Below are positions 44,237 to 51,745 of a stretch of 51,745 bases of DNA, in pieces; the stretch's first letter is position 1; each line of letters begins with the position of its first letter. Under the pieces are notes generated by a model. It was not told the DNA's origin, searched no databases, and saw nothing but the letters and a program-made list of their open reading frames with translations. Source of the stretch: Candidatus Melainabacteria bacterium (GTDB lineage: Bacteria; Cyanobacteriota; Vampirovibrionia; Vampirovibrionales; Vampirovibrionaceae); the NCBI GenBank assembly GCA_902168245.1, contig CABHPA010000185.1:1-51745 (forward strand). Reading direction: 5' to 3'. The position numbers and the translations under genes are program-made.

Positions 44237-45691
44237 ATGGCAACCGCCGCACCGCAAACCCAATACGAAACCGTTATCGGCCTGGAAGTGCATGTCCAGC
44301 TCAAAACCGATTCCAAGCTGTTCGATCCCAGCCCCAATGCCTTTGGCGACGAGCCGAACATCAACATCAACACCCCCTGCCTGGGCTTGCCGGGCGCGTT
44401 GCCGGTGCTGAACGAGCGGGCCGTGGAATACGCCATCAAGCTGGGTCTGGCGCTCAATTGCAACATTGCGGAAGTGACCAAGTTCGACCGCAAGCAGTAT
44501 TTTTACCCCGATTTGCCGAAGGGCTACCAGATTTCCCAGTACGATTACCCCATTTGCGAACATGGCAACATGGTGCTGTCCAACGGCCGCAAGGTGCGTA
44601 TTTTGCGCGCCCACCTGGAAGAGGACGCCGGTAAGCTGGTGCATGCCGGGGCCGTGGGCCTGGCGGGTTCCGATTATAGCTTGGTAGACCTGAACCGGGC
44701 CGGTGCGCCGCTGGTGGAAATCGTGTCCGAGCCGGATATTCGTTCCGCCGAGGAAGCCCGTGAGTATATGCAGCAGATCCGCAACATTGTGCGCTACCTG
44801 GACGTGTGCGATGGCAACCTGGAAGAAGGTTCTATGCGTTGCGACGCCAACGTGAGCATTCGCCTGGTGGGAGCGACCGAATACGGCACCAAGACCGAAA
44901 TCAAGAACATGAACAGCTTCCGTTCCGTGCAACGGGCGATTGAATCCGAAGTGGCCCGTCAGACCGAGCTGATCGAATCCGGCGGCCGGGTGACCCAGGA
45001 ATCCCGCCTGTGGGATGAGGCCACCCAAACCACCAAAACCATGCGCAGCAAAGAGGAAGCCCACGATTACCGCTACTTCCCCGATCCCGATTTGCGCCCG
45101 CTAGCGATTTCCCGCGAGCAGGTGGATCATATTCGCCAGACCTTGCCTGAATTGCCGCATCAGCGGTTTGAGCGCCTGGTGAAGGGCTTTGGCCTGACCG
45201 AATACGATGCGGGCGTGATGGTGGAATTCAAGGAAATGGGCGACTTCTTTGAGCTGGCCTCCGAGCATACCGATAACTACAAGGCGCTCTCCAACTGGAT
45301 TCAGGGCGATATTACCGGCTACCTGAAAGCCAACAAGCTTTCTATTTTTGAAACCAAGCTGACCCCTACTGCGCTGGCCGAGCTGGTGCATCTGGTGGAC
45401 AAAGGCACCATCAGTTCCGCCATGGCCAAAAAACTGCTGCCCGATCTGCTGGCGGAAGGCGGTGCGCCTGAAAAGCTGGTGGCCGAAAAAGGACTGGTGC
45501 AGATTACCGATGACGGCGCGATTCGTGCGGTGATTCAAAAGGTAATGGACGCCAACCCCAAGAACGTGGAAGATTACCGGGGCGGCAAAGACAAGCTGTT
45601 CGGCTTCTTCGTGGGCCAGGTGATGAAGGAGACCAAAGGCTCCGCCAACCCCGAAATGGTGAACAGCCTAGTCAAGGAAATGCTGGGTTAA
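44237..45691 (+). CDS. gatB: Asp-tRNA(Asn)/Glu-tRNA(Gln) amidotransferase subunit B
   Basis: The 484-residue subunit of the GatCAB amidotransferase binds and activates misacylated Glu-tRNA(Gln) or Asp-tRNA(Asn). The N-terminus YETVIGLEVHVQLKT and the PCLGLPGALPVLN, RKQYFYPDLPKGYQISQYD and DLNRAGAPLVEIVSEPD blocks are diagnostic. The C-terminal YqeY-like helical tail (ANPKNVEDYRGGKDKLFGF) is complete. The ATG at 44237 is chosen because homology starts there and a promoter lies just before; the frame is open upstream. gatA and gatC are not adjacent. Confidence 0.97.
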   Translation: MATAAPQTQYETVIGLEVHVQLKTDSKLFDPSPNAFGDEPNININTPCLGLPGALPVLNERAVEYAIKLGLALNCNIAEVTKFDRKQYFYPDLPKGYQISQYDYPICEHGNMVLSNGRKVRILRAHLEEDAGKLVHAGAVGLAGSDYSLVDLNRAGAPLVEIVSEPDIRSAEEAREYMQQIRNIVRYLDVCDGNLEEGSMRCDANVSIRLVGATEYGTKTEIKNMNSFRSVQRAIESEVARQTELIESGGRVTQESRLWDEATQTTKTMRSKEEAHDYRYFPDPDLRPLAISREQVDHIRQTLPELPHQRFERLVKGFGLTEYDAGVMVEFKEMGDFFELASEHTDNYKALSNWIQGDITGYLKANKLSIFETKLTPTALAELVHLVDKGTISSAMAKKLLPDLLAEGGAPEKLVAEKGLVQITDDGAIRAVIQKVMDANPKNVEDYRGGKDKLFGFFVGQVMKETKGSANPEMVNSLVKEMLG

Positions 45692-45723
45692 GCGAGATTT
45701 TCCCTGACTCCTCCGGCTGACTG

Positions 45724-45741
45724 CCCCGACCATTGCCGGGG
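45724..45741 (+). terminator. Short terminator after gatB
   Basis: CCCCG pairs with CGGGG around an eight-base loop, followed by ACTTGTTTTA. It is 33 bases past gatB and is a weak to moderate terminator. Confidence 0.45.
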
Positions 45742-45748
45742 ACTTGTT

Positions 45749-47593
45749 TTACCCGGTTGCCTTGGGCTGGGACTGCTTTTTGTCGATAAAAGGCCGCAAT
45801 CCCATCCCGATTAGCCTGTACGTGGCCCGCTGGATTTTGCGGCCCAGAGTGTTCGGGTGTTCATTCATATCCTTTAAGCGGGCTTCGCCTTTTAGTAAGG
45901 TGGCGGTTATGGAACGGGAACCCGGTAGCCCGCACAGCAGTTTTATTTCCTCCTCCAGCGCCTGAATGTCGCCTTCGGGCGCTTTGGCCTTTTTCAGCTT
46001 GCCGATTTGAATGAGGATATCGTTCAGACGATCCTCAATCAGCCGGTTGCGAATGGTGCGGGCCAACAGCGGATTGGACAACCCTTCGGCTCCCGCATCC
46101 AATTTTTCAAACGCGTCTCGCGCGGCGAACCGGGCGCCTGCCCTTCGGGCGTCCACTTCAATCGGGGTGGCAATATAATCCTTTAATTTGGTGGGATCCA
46201 TGATACGCTTGGCATTATCGGAAAGCCCCTGGGCAAAGTCCAGAAACGCGCGCTTACCCTCCTCAAACGCTTTGCCGGTGGCGTCGGTTTCGGATAATTT
46301 GAGCGAGCCGGTCGTATTTTTTCGGATTTCCGTCTTGGCGGACTGTATCAATTCTTCCTGATTGATGTCGAATTGTTTGGCTATTTTGGTGATCTCAGCG
46401 GCCTCTTCTTCGAACTGGGCGTCCAGAAGTTGTTCGACCTGCCGGGCGGACAGGTTTTCAATTAGTCTATGCTGCTGGGAATGCCGGATTTCATGGGCTA
46501 GCACGTTTTCAATGTCCGTTTTATTGCGCATCCAGTTGGCAATCAGGTTTTGCAGCGGGCTGGGCAACTGGTCGATTGTCCGTTCAATCAAGGCCATGGA
46601 TTTTTCCCTGGTTTGGGGGGGAATGTGCTGCATACTTTCCAGCGCCTGTTTTTGGGTGCTTTTGAAGATTTCCAGGTAATTGGTGGTCACGTTGACCGTT
46701 TTGCCACGAGACTCGTAGAAGGCGGCGGTGCCGTTAGACGATGTTTCAGTGGTTAATACCCTGGGCATCCGGTGATCGGGAATCTCCTGAAACGCCTGCA
46801 CCTCCCGGGTAATCTTGTCGACATCCGGCGCTGGCGGCGCTTTGAACCGGCCAATCAGGCTGTTCCATTGTTGCCGGATATTCCCGAACAGGGTGCCGGG
46901 CTTGAATTGCGCGCCAATGGCCCGCCAGCCCTCCGCGCTGGTAACCAGGTTGAAATGCTCGTTCAGCGCGTTGCCCCGGCTGCCGTACTTGGCGGCGGAA
47001 GCGGCGTCTATTCCCTGCTGGAAGGCGTCCAGTCGTTCTGCCTGGGTGGTGGCTTCTTTCAACGCCGCGCCGGTCGTTCTGGCTTCGGCGGCGATGGCGG
47101 CGGATGAACGGAAGCCGAACAGGCTGGAAACCAGCCCCAGGGTCCCTTCGCCGATATCCGCGAACGCTTTTTCCGCTTCCTCAAAATTGCCTTTCTGGTA
47201 GGCGCTGTAAGCTTTAATGCCGCCTTTGGCGAGTTGGAAGGCGCTGAAGCCTAACCCGCCGATGATCATCAGGGGCAGCGTAATGGGCGCGGCGCTCAGC
47301 AGGGCGATGGTGCCAGCCAGCGCGCCCAGCGTGAGAAACGGGTGTTGCAGCATCAGTTTGAAAGGATGCGCCACACCCTTTAAAAATTCCTTGCCCGCCC
47401 GCTGAATGCTGAACGGCTCCCGCTCCTTGGCGGGGAAGCTGGAAAACGCAATCTGATCGTTGGTTTCCTGATCCCACCCCCGGGGGCCGAGCAATTGCTT
47501 GGCGAACGGGTTGGCGTGTTCCTCCCCGCCATGGTGTTTGCCATGCGTGTATGAATGTTCCGGCGGCGAGCCTCCGTTGATATTAAACGACAT
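45749..47593 (-). CDS. Putative HExxH zinc metallopeptidase with membrane-active region
   Basis: The protein has 614 residues from the ATG at 47593, preceded by GGGGA. The N-terminus is His-rich (EHSYTHGKHHGGEEH). Residues about 80-122 are strongly hydrophobic (LTLGALAGTIALLSAAPITL), suggesting a membrane hairpin. A long helical region follows. At 364-375 the sequence VLAHEIRHSQQH holds an HExxH zinc motif (His367, Glu368, His371). About 108 residues on, TPIEVDARRAGARFA resembles the Glu-containing third-ligand helix of gluzincins. The rest is charged helices. No family is recognised. No typical cleavable signal peptide is seen, so it may be membrane-bound, cytoplasmic, or an effector exported by a specialised route. 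Confidence 0.7.
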   Translation of the reverse strand: MSFNINGGSPPEHSYTHGKHHGGEEHANPFAKQLLGPRGWDQETNDQIAFSSFPAKEREPFSIQRAGKEFLKGVAHPFKLMLQHPFLTLGALAGTIALLSAAPITLPLMIIGGLGFSAFQLAKGGIKAYSAYQKGNFEEAEKAFADIGEGTLGLVSSLFGFRSSAAIAAEARTTGAALKEATTQAERLDAFQQGIDAASAAKYGSRGNALNEHFNLVTSAEGWRAIGAQFKPGTLFGNIRQQWNSLIGRFKAPPAPDVDKITREVQAFQEIPDHRMPRVLTTETSSNGTAAFYESRGKTVNVTTNYLEIFKSTQKQALESMQHIPPQTREKSMALIERTIDQLPSPLQNLIANWMRNKTDIENVLAHEIRHSQQHRLIENLSARQVEQLLDAQFEEEAAEITKIAKQFDINQEELIQSAKTEIRKNTTGSLKLSETDATGKAFEEGKRAFLDFAQGLSDNAKRIMDPTKLKDYIATPIEVDARRAGARFAARDAFEKLDAGAEGLSNPLLARTIRNRLIEDRLNDILIQIGKLKKAKAPEGDIQALEEEIKLLCGLPGSRSITATLLKGEARLKDMNEHPNTLGRKIQRATYRLIGMGLRPFIDKKQSQPKATG

Positions 47594-47803
47594 GCCTGTC
47601 CATCCCCTGATTTCACCCAATTCTGCCCTGTTTTTGCATAAAAACCATTTTTTGGATTTTGATGATAAATCCACTGGATATCGATACCGAACAAGCAGCC
47701 TTGCGGCCAGTCGGATCGGATCATGCCGCTGGTTCGGGGGGCGATTTCTGGTTAAAATGCGTCCATCACCAATTGGATCAAGCAAAGGAGAGGGTTGAAA
47801 TAT

Positions 47804-49036
47804 ATGAAAAAGACCATTCGCGATATTCAGGACTGGCAGGGTAAACGCGCCCTGGTGCGGGAAGACTTTAATGTGCCGCTAAACGTGCAGGGCCAAATTA
47901 CGGACGATACCCGCATTCGGGAAGCATTGCCCACCTTGCGCTACCTGGCGGAGCATGGGGCCGCCGTGATCGTGATGAGTCATTTGGGCCGTCCCAAGGG
48001 CAAACCCTCGCCGGAATTTTCACTGGCCCCCGTAGCCAAACGGCTGGGTGAATTGCTGAGCGGCGTGACCGTGTGCTTCTCCGGGCAGGCCGATTTGGCC
48101 GTGGCCGCCAAAGATGTCGAAAGCCTGAAGCCGGGCGAAATCCTGCTGCTGGAAAACATGCGCTTTTACGCGGGCGAAGAAAAAAATGATCCTGAATTAT
48201 CGCGGCAGTTGGCCATGCTGGGCGATGTGTACGTGAATGACGCCTTTGGTACGGCCCACCGGGCGCATGCCTCCACGGAAGGCGTGGCGCATCACCTCAG
48301 TCCCAAGGTAGCGGGTTTCCTGATGGAAAAGGAAATCAACGCCCTGTCTATCGTGCTGAACAGCCCGGAGCCGCTGACGGCGATTATTGGCGGCAGCAAG
48401 ATTTCCACCAAAATTACGGTGCTGGAAAACTTGCTGCCCAAGGTACGCCATTTGGTGATTGGTGGCGGCATGATTTTTACCTTCCTGAAAGCGCAAGGAT
48501 ACCCGGTGGGCAGTTCCCTGGTGGAGGATGAATATGTGGAAACCGCCCGCATGCTGCTGGATAAGGCCCAATCTGGTGGTTCCGTGTCCCTGGTGCTGCC
48601 GGAGGATATTGTGATAGCCGATCGGTTTGCCGCTGACGCCCAAAGCAAGGTAGTAAACGCCGAGCAAATTCCCGACGGCTGGATGGGGCTGGATATCGGC
48701 TCCAAGTCCATTGCCCGGCTCAAGGCCATTTTGGCGGATAGCCCACTGGTTTTGTGGAACGGGCCGCTGGGCGTGTTTGAATTTCCCCGCTTTGCGGACG
48801 GCACCCGCGAAGTGGCTCAGGCGCTCGCGGATCTAACTGGCGCAGGCAAGTGCAAAAGCATTCTGGGCGGCGGGGATACCGTTGCGGCCCTGGAGCAGTT
48901 CCATTTTGCCCCTGCCTGCTTTACGCATGTCAGCACCGGCGGCGGGGCCAGCCTGGAGTTTCTGGAAGGCAAGACGCTGCCCGGCATCGCCATTCTGGAT
49001 GACGCCCCAGCCAAAGCCCCGGTGGGTAGCCCCTAA
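47804..49036 (+). CDS. pgk: Phosphoglycerate kinase
   Basis: The 410-residue glycolytic enzyme transfers phosphate between 1,3-bisphosphoglycerate and ADP. Landmarks are RALVREDFNVPLN, MSHLGRPKGK, ENMRFYAGEEKNDPELS, FGTAHRAHAS and the nucleotide-binding GGGDTVAALEQF with STGGGASLEFLEGK. The ATG at 47804 has the best spacing from GAGAGGG; an in-frame TTG lies three codons upstream. It is a single-gene unit ending in a stem-loop terminator. Confidence 0.97.
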   Translation: MKKTIRDIQDWQGKRALVREDFNVPLNVQGQITDDTRIREALPTLRYLAEHGAAVIVMSHLGRPKGKPSPEFSLAPVAKRLGELLSGVTVCFSGQADLAVAAKDVESLKPGEILLLENMRFYAGEEKNDPELSRQLAMLGDVYVNDAFGTAHRAHASTEGVAHHLSPKVAGFLMEKEINALSIVLNSPEPLTAIIGGSKISTKITVLENLLPKVRHLVIGGGMIFTFLKAQGYPVGSSLVEDEYVETARMLLDKAQSGGSVSLVLPEDIVIADRFAADAQSKVVNAEQIPDGWMGLDIGSKSIARLKAILADSPLVLWNGPLGVFEFPRFADGTREVAQALADLTGAGKCKSILGGGDTVAALEQFHFAPACFTHVSTGGGASLEFLEGKTLPGIAILDDAPAKAPVGSP

Positions 49037-49057
49037 CGGCTGGTTGACCTGTTTTTC

Positions 49058-49101
49058 GCAAAGGCCTGATGGCTGGGATTACCCGCCGGTTGGGCCTTTG
49101 C
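49058..49101 (+). terminator. pgk terminator
   Basis: GCAAAGGCC at 49058-49066 pairs with GGCCTTTGC at 49093-49101, a perfect nine-base stem. It is followed by TTTGGCTT. The loop is long (26 bases) and partly self-complementary. Confidence 0.6.
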
Positions 49102-49184
49102 TTTGGCTTGGCGGGATGCTTTCCCTGGGGATATTGATGATGATTGGACTAAATCGGATCAGTGGATTTTATGAAGTTTCGCTC

Positions 49185-49213
49185 TTGATTTTTAGGCCCG
49201 TTCGCCCTATGCT
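49185..49213 (+). promoter_or_regulatory. tRNA-Cys promoter
   Basis: TTGATT (49185-49190) and TATGCT (49208-49213) have exact 17-base spacing. The predicted start is about six bases before the mature tRNA-Cys 5' end. Confidence 0.7.
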
Positions 49214-49225
49214 GAACGTCGATAA

Positions 49226-49299
49226 GGCGGCATGGCCAAGTGGTAAGGCAGGAGTCTGCAAAACTCTCACCCCCAGTTCGAATCTGGGTGCCGCCTCCA
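49226..49299 (+). tRNA. tRNA-Cys (anticodon GCA)
   Basis: The cloverleaf is complete. The acceptor GGCGGCA pairs with TGCCGCC, with a T discriminator and an encoded CCA at 49297-49299. The anticodon arm GGAGT-CTGCAAA-ACTCT carries GCA, and the T-arm is CCCAG-TTCGAAT-CTGGG. At 74 bases it has the usual tRNA-Cys length. Confidence 0.97.
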
Positions 49300-49429
49300 A
49301 ATTTTTTCCAAGGGTGTTGGTTGGGTAAATATAAAGAGTTTTTGTTTTCTTTCTCTATGCATCGGCCCGTCTTGGCTTTGGAGATAAAGATGACACTTGC
49401 ATTGCCAATGAGGCCACGTGGCAGCAAAT

Positions 49430-49461
49430 AAAAAAGCCCGGCTTTGTGGTCAGGCTTTTTT
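49430..49461. terminator. Bidirectional terminator
   Basis: AAAAAAGCC pairs with GGCTTTTTT across a 14-base loop, giving T runs on both strands. It can stop the tRNA-Cys transcript from the left and the Ser/Thr-rich gene transcript from the right. Confidence 0.8.
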
Positions 49462-49556
49462 TGATTTTAGACCGATCAAGTCAATCGTCTTTTGCTTCGC
49501 TAGAATTGACTAATTACTCTTCAATAAGGCCAGAATAAGCCGATGTAAGCTATACG

Positions 49557-50786
49557 TTAGCCTCCAATGATGGATTCTGACGATTCTCGTTTCAGGGGAT
49601 GTTCTTGTTGCGCACGTTCGTTAGCCCGTTTTGTAAGCAAGGCGAGCGCATTTTTCCTAGTAGTGGTTGCTTTATCTGGTTCAGATTGTAGCGCTGTTGT
49701 TGTCTTTTGGGTTGCTGCTTGTCTTAATTCTTCATAACGGGCAAGTAGAGCTGGCGTAACCTTGCTTCTAAGGTCGCCAGATTTTTGAGTTGTGTGCCTT
49801 AGGGGAGAAGGCGGTGTTGGCTTCGTCTTCGAAGAAGAAGAAGGGCTACCAAGGGTAAAGTCAGGATCGACCTTTCGTATAGCGTCGACAAAAGATTGCT
49901 CATCTTCAGAACTCATACTGAAACGATGATTGGAAGTAGATGTTTTGCCAGGTTTATTTCCACTGCTTTGGTTAGCCTGTAAGGCTGCTAAGTCTTCTTC
50001 CTTAATATATAGTGGATCCCCATATCTAAAATCAGAATCCTGCTGCTGCATAGCCAAGGCTAAAGCATGGTAGCCCTCATCGCCCAGGTAAATAGAAGAA
50101 CTGGAAGAATCGGTGCTGGTGTCGCTTGCGGAGTCCGGCATCACTCCTACCTGCTTACCGTTTCTGTCAACAACCAATATTTGGTTAGGGAGTTCTACGT
50201 TGTATATTGGGGCTTTGTACTCAGCCCTTGTCTTGGGTAATCTGAACAGAGTCGGAAAGGGAAAGAAACGATTGGGGGAGCTGTCAGCTTCTTGTTTCCC
50301 TCTTCTGGTAGGAGTGGTTGGCGCTGATTTTGCACTGCGCGTTGGAAGGTCAACTGGAGAACGAGACTTGCCACGTTTTATATTCCGTGACCTGGTAAGC
50401 GTTGGCGCTGATTTTGTACTGGTTGGGGAGAGCGGTTCTGGCAACGGCTCAGTTCCTTCTGAGAATTTCCTCTTGGGTGGCTTATTTGTGCGTGTGAGGC
50501 TGGCCCAGATGTTGCCAATTTGCTGGAGTGGAAATGTCGCATTCCGTCGATGTATTTCGTTCTGTGGGCCAGCAAGGAGAATTTTATCATCCGAATACGG
50601 AAGTCTAAAAGTATCTTGGCTAATCCCTTGGGTATATGCTCTTGCCCAATTGTCATCCGTATCAAAACTTTTGGTCGTGATAGGTGATTTTCCGCCGTTG
50701 AATCTTAAACTCGATTGGTTCAGAAGGACAGAGCGATTTTTCTGTGTGCAATTGACCGGAGAGAATGGGAAAGTTAGATACGACAT
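49557..50786 (-). CDS. Ser/Thr/Pro-rich disordered protein with duplicated acidic helices
   Basis: The 409-residue protein starts at ATG with AGGGA seven bases upstream. It has no signal peptide or membrane helix. It is mostly disordered, rich in Ser, Thr, Pro, Lys and Arg, with a duplicated KSAPT motif (125-129 and 153-157) in a basic region. Two related units, DEGYHALALAMQQQDSDF (236-253) and EDEQSFVDAIRKVDPDF (294-310), are each followed by a Gly-x-Pro turn. They resemble ubiquitin-interacting motifs (acidic start, x-x-Ala-hydrophobic core, acidic end) but lack the conserved serine. The gene is more AT-rich than its neighbours. No family is recognised. It could be an effector or a regulatory scaffold. 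Confidence 0.7.
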   Translation of the reverse strand: MSYLTFPFSPVNCTQKNRSVLLNQSSLRFNGGKSPITTKSFDTDDNWARAYTQGISQDTFRLPYSDDKILLAGPQNEIHRRNATFPLQQIGNIWASLTRTNKPPKRKFSEGTEPLPEPLSPTSTKSAPTLTRSRNIKRGKSRSPVDLPTRSAKSAPTTPTRRGKQEADSSPNRFFPFPTLFRLPKTRAEYKAPIYNVELPNQILVVDRNGKQVGVMPDSASDTSTDSSSSSIYLGDEGYHALALAMQQQDSDFRYGDPLYIKEEDLAALQANQSSGNKPGKTSTSNHRFSMSSEDEQSFVDAIRKVDPDFTLGSPSSSSKTKPTPPSPLRHTTQKSGDLRSKVTPALLARYEELRQAATQKTTTALQSEPDKATTTRKNALALLTKRANERAQQEHPLKRESSESIIGG

Positions 50787-51441
50787 TTTAAAGTCCCTAT
50801 TTCAAGTGTTTTAAATTGAGAGATGAACACAGGCCTTAATAGCTATCAGGTTGTACCTGAAAATAAAGCAAAAAGATTAGAACCTAATTAAACAGGTTGC
50901 ACCACTCAGATGCGTAAAATGTTAATTTATCTGAATCGTTTCCAAGAATCAACCGAATTTTGATTGAAAAGATATATAAATTCTTGCTATAGGTTGAATC
51001 CGACACTGGCCGTTGTTCTGGTAACCTAAAACCGGAAGTGGATAAAGGGTCGCAAACTGTTTGCGGTTAAAATCCAGCAAAATCTCAACCTATATGGCAA
51101 ATGGGCGCGCGTTTCGCCATTGCCTCCTTGGTATGTTACGCTCTCGCCAGAAGCGTCTTTTTGCCTTCAGAAAGACAGTGTGGTGCGTTTTTGCGGGGAG
51201 AACATACATGCCAGGCTTGCTTCTGGCCGCAGCCGACTATTATAGATAACCTGCGATAGCCCCTGTGGGCAGAATCTCCGGCAATGCAGGCGAGAAACCG
51301 TCTTCCCAAGCTGTTTTGCCATGTTTTTTCGGTTTGCATGCCAAGGTGCGGGCGATTGACAACGGGCGGGTTGCTGAAGGAATATGGCAAGCGGGCATCA
51401 GCCTAGGGTGCCCAGTGTTATTTCACGTTGGATGGGGTCGC
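50787..51441. other. Long intergenic region
   Basis: No gene is supported in these 655 bases. The left half is AT-rich; the right half is GC-rich and has short open frames on both strands without start context. A perfect TATAAT on the minus strand at 51239-51244 may drive a transcript towards the Ser/Thr-rich gene, but it would leave a leader of about 450 bases. Confidence 0.4.
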
Positions 51442-51745
51442 ATGTCGTCTTTTTCGCAAATTGAAATCCTGGTGGTGGGGCCGCTATTGCCCGCACTCAT
51501 GGATGCGCTGGAATCCACGTTCCAAGTTCATAAACTTTGGGCGTTGCAGGAGTCGGGCGAGGGCATTGCGGCGATTGGCGGGAATATTCGGGCGCTGGTG
51601 ACGAGTTTTGTGCATGGCGCGGATGCCGCCTTGCTGGAAAGCCTGCCGAACCTGGAAATCATCGCCAGCTACGGGGTGGGGCTGGATCGCATCGATCTGG
51701 ACACCGTTCGGCGACGCAACCTGGTGCTGACCAACACCCCGGATA
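51442..51745 (+). CDS. D-isomer-specific 2-hydroxyacid dehydrogenase (N-terminal part)
   Basis: The frame opens at ATG 51442 and runs off the window end, giving 101 residues. It begins MSSFSQIEILVVGPLLP and contains LPNLEIIASYGVGLDRIDL and NLVLTNTPD. These are the end of the substrate-binding domain and its hinge in glyoxylate/hydroxypyruvate reductases and related D-hydroxyacid dehydrogenases. The NAD-binding GxGxxG and the catalytic Arg/Glu/His lie beyond the window. The gene is truncated only by the window edge. Confidence 0.88.
   Translation, partial: MSSFSQIEILVVGPLLPALMDALESTFQVHKLWALQESGEGIAAIGGNIRALVTSFVHGADAALLESLPNLEIIASYGVGLDRIDLDTVRRRNLVLTNTPD

Noticed and set aside
51061..51390. 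Short open frames of 62 and 84 residues near the window end
   Set aside because: They have poor start context and overlap each other on opposite strands; no domain is visible.

Overview
The window is one end of an assembled contig from a non-photosynthetic, mid-to-high GC, double-membraned bacterium. The first bases (3-36) are not biological: they match the Illumina Nextera read-2 adapter ending in the Tn5 mosaic end, so the true contig begins at about base 37. Several traits fit the Cyanobacteriota/'Melainabacteria' (Vampirovibrionia) lineage: an atpD-atpC pair detached from the rest of the F1Fo operon, several AMIN-domain envelope proteins, type IV and Flp-like pilins, and many large low-complexity proteins. 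That placement is an inference and needs marker-gene phylogeny. No prophage, insertion sequence, CRISPR array or plasmid gene was seen.

Layout. 0-6 kb: a methyltransferase of surface-glycan type, a Flp-like pilin beside a decayed type IV pilin, a LysE exporter, and a one-base-overlapping pair of an aldo/keto-reductase-like protein (lacking two of the four catalytic residues) and PseG of the pseudaminic acid pathway. 6-9 kb: a tightly coupled operon of a tiny ORF, a MarR-GNAT fusion, an EamA transporter and a GNAT acetyltransferase. 9-13 kb: a 1333-residue exported Lys/Pro-rich protein. 13-19.3 kb: DoxX, a GT2 glycosyltransferase, a tautomerase, tRNA-Ser(CGA), a large TPR protein and an exported protein.

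19.4-21.5 kb: rph-hisS. 21.5-30.1 kb: four consecutive minus-strand genes for exported proteins that begin with AMIN or AMIN-like regions. Three of them end in TPRs, with Ala/Gln/Lys-rich or very long coiled coils between, and the fourth ends in a phosphodiester-glycosidase domain. This is the best candidate for an undescribed system: an envelope-spanning, peptidoglycan-anchored scaffold with a glycan-cleaving enzyme. 30.4-32 kb: a Gln-rich prion-like protein with 69-bp tandem repeats and a HEAT-like domain.

32.6-34.5 kb: grpE-dnaJ. 34.5-36.7 kb: a 30-residue membrane protein, an AT-rich membrane protein and two exported proteins, one with a VirB10-like pattern. 37-38.9 kb: atpD-atpC with a clear terminator. 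39-42 kb: membrane protein, GNAT and lysC. 42-44 kb: PPC/DUF296 protein, rhomboid protease and a type IV pilin. 44.2-49 kb: gatB, an HExxH zinc-peptidase-like membrane protein and pgk. 49.2 kb: tRNA-Cys(GCA). 49.5-50.8 kb: an AT-rich Ser/Thr/Pro-rich protein with duplicated acidic helices resembling ubiquitin-interacting motifs. The window closes inside a D-2-hydroxyacid dehydrogenase.

A recurrent regulatory feature is a perfect TATAAT -10 box close to starts on both strands, usually with a poor -35. In a few cases it lies so near the start codon that leaderless or near-leaderless transcripts are expected. Initiation at GTG or TTG with a good Shine-Dalgarno is common. All calls are from reading the sequence; no database search was run.
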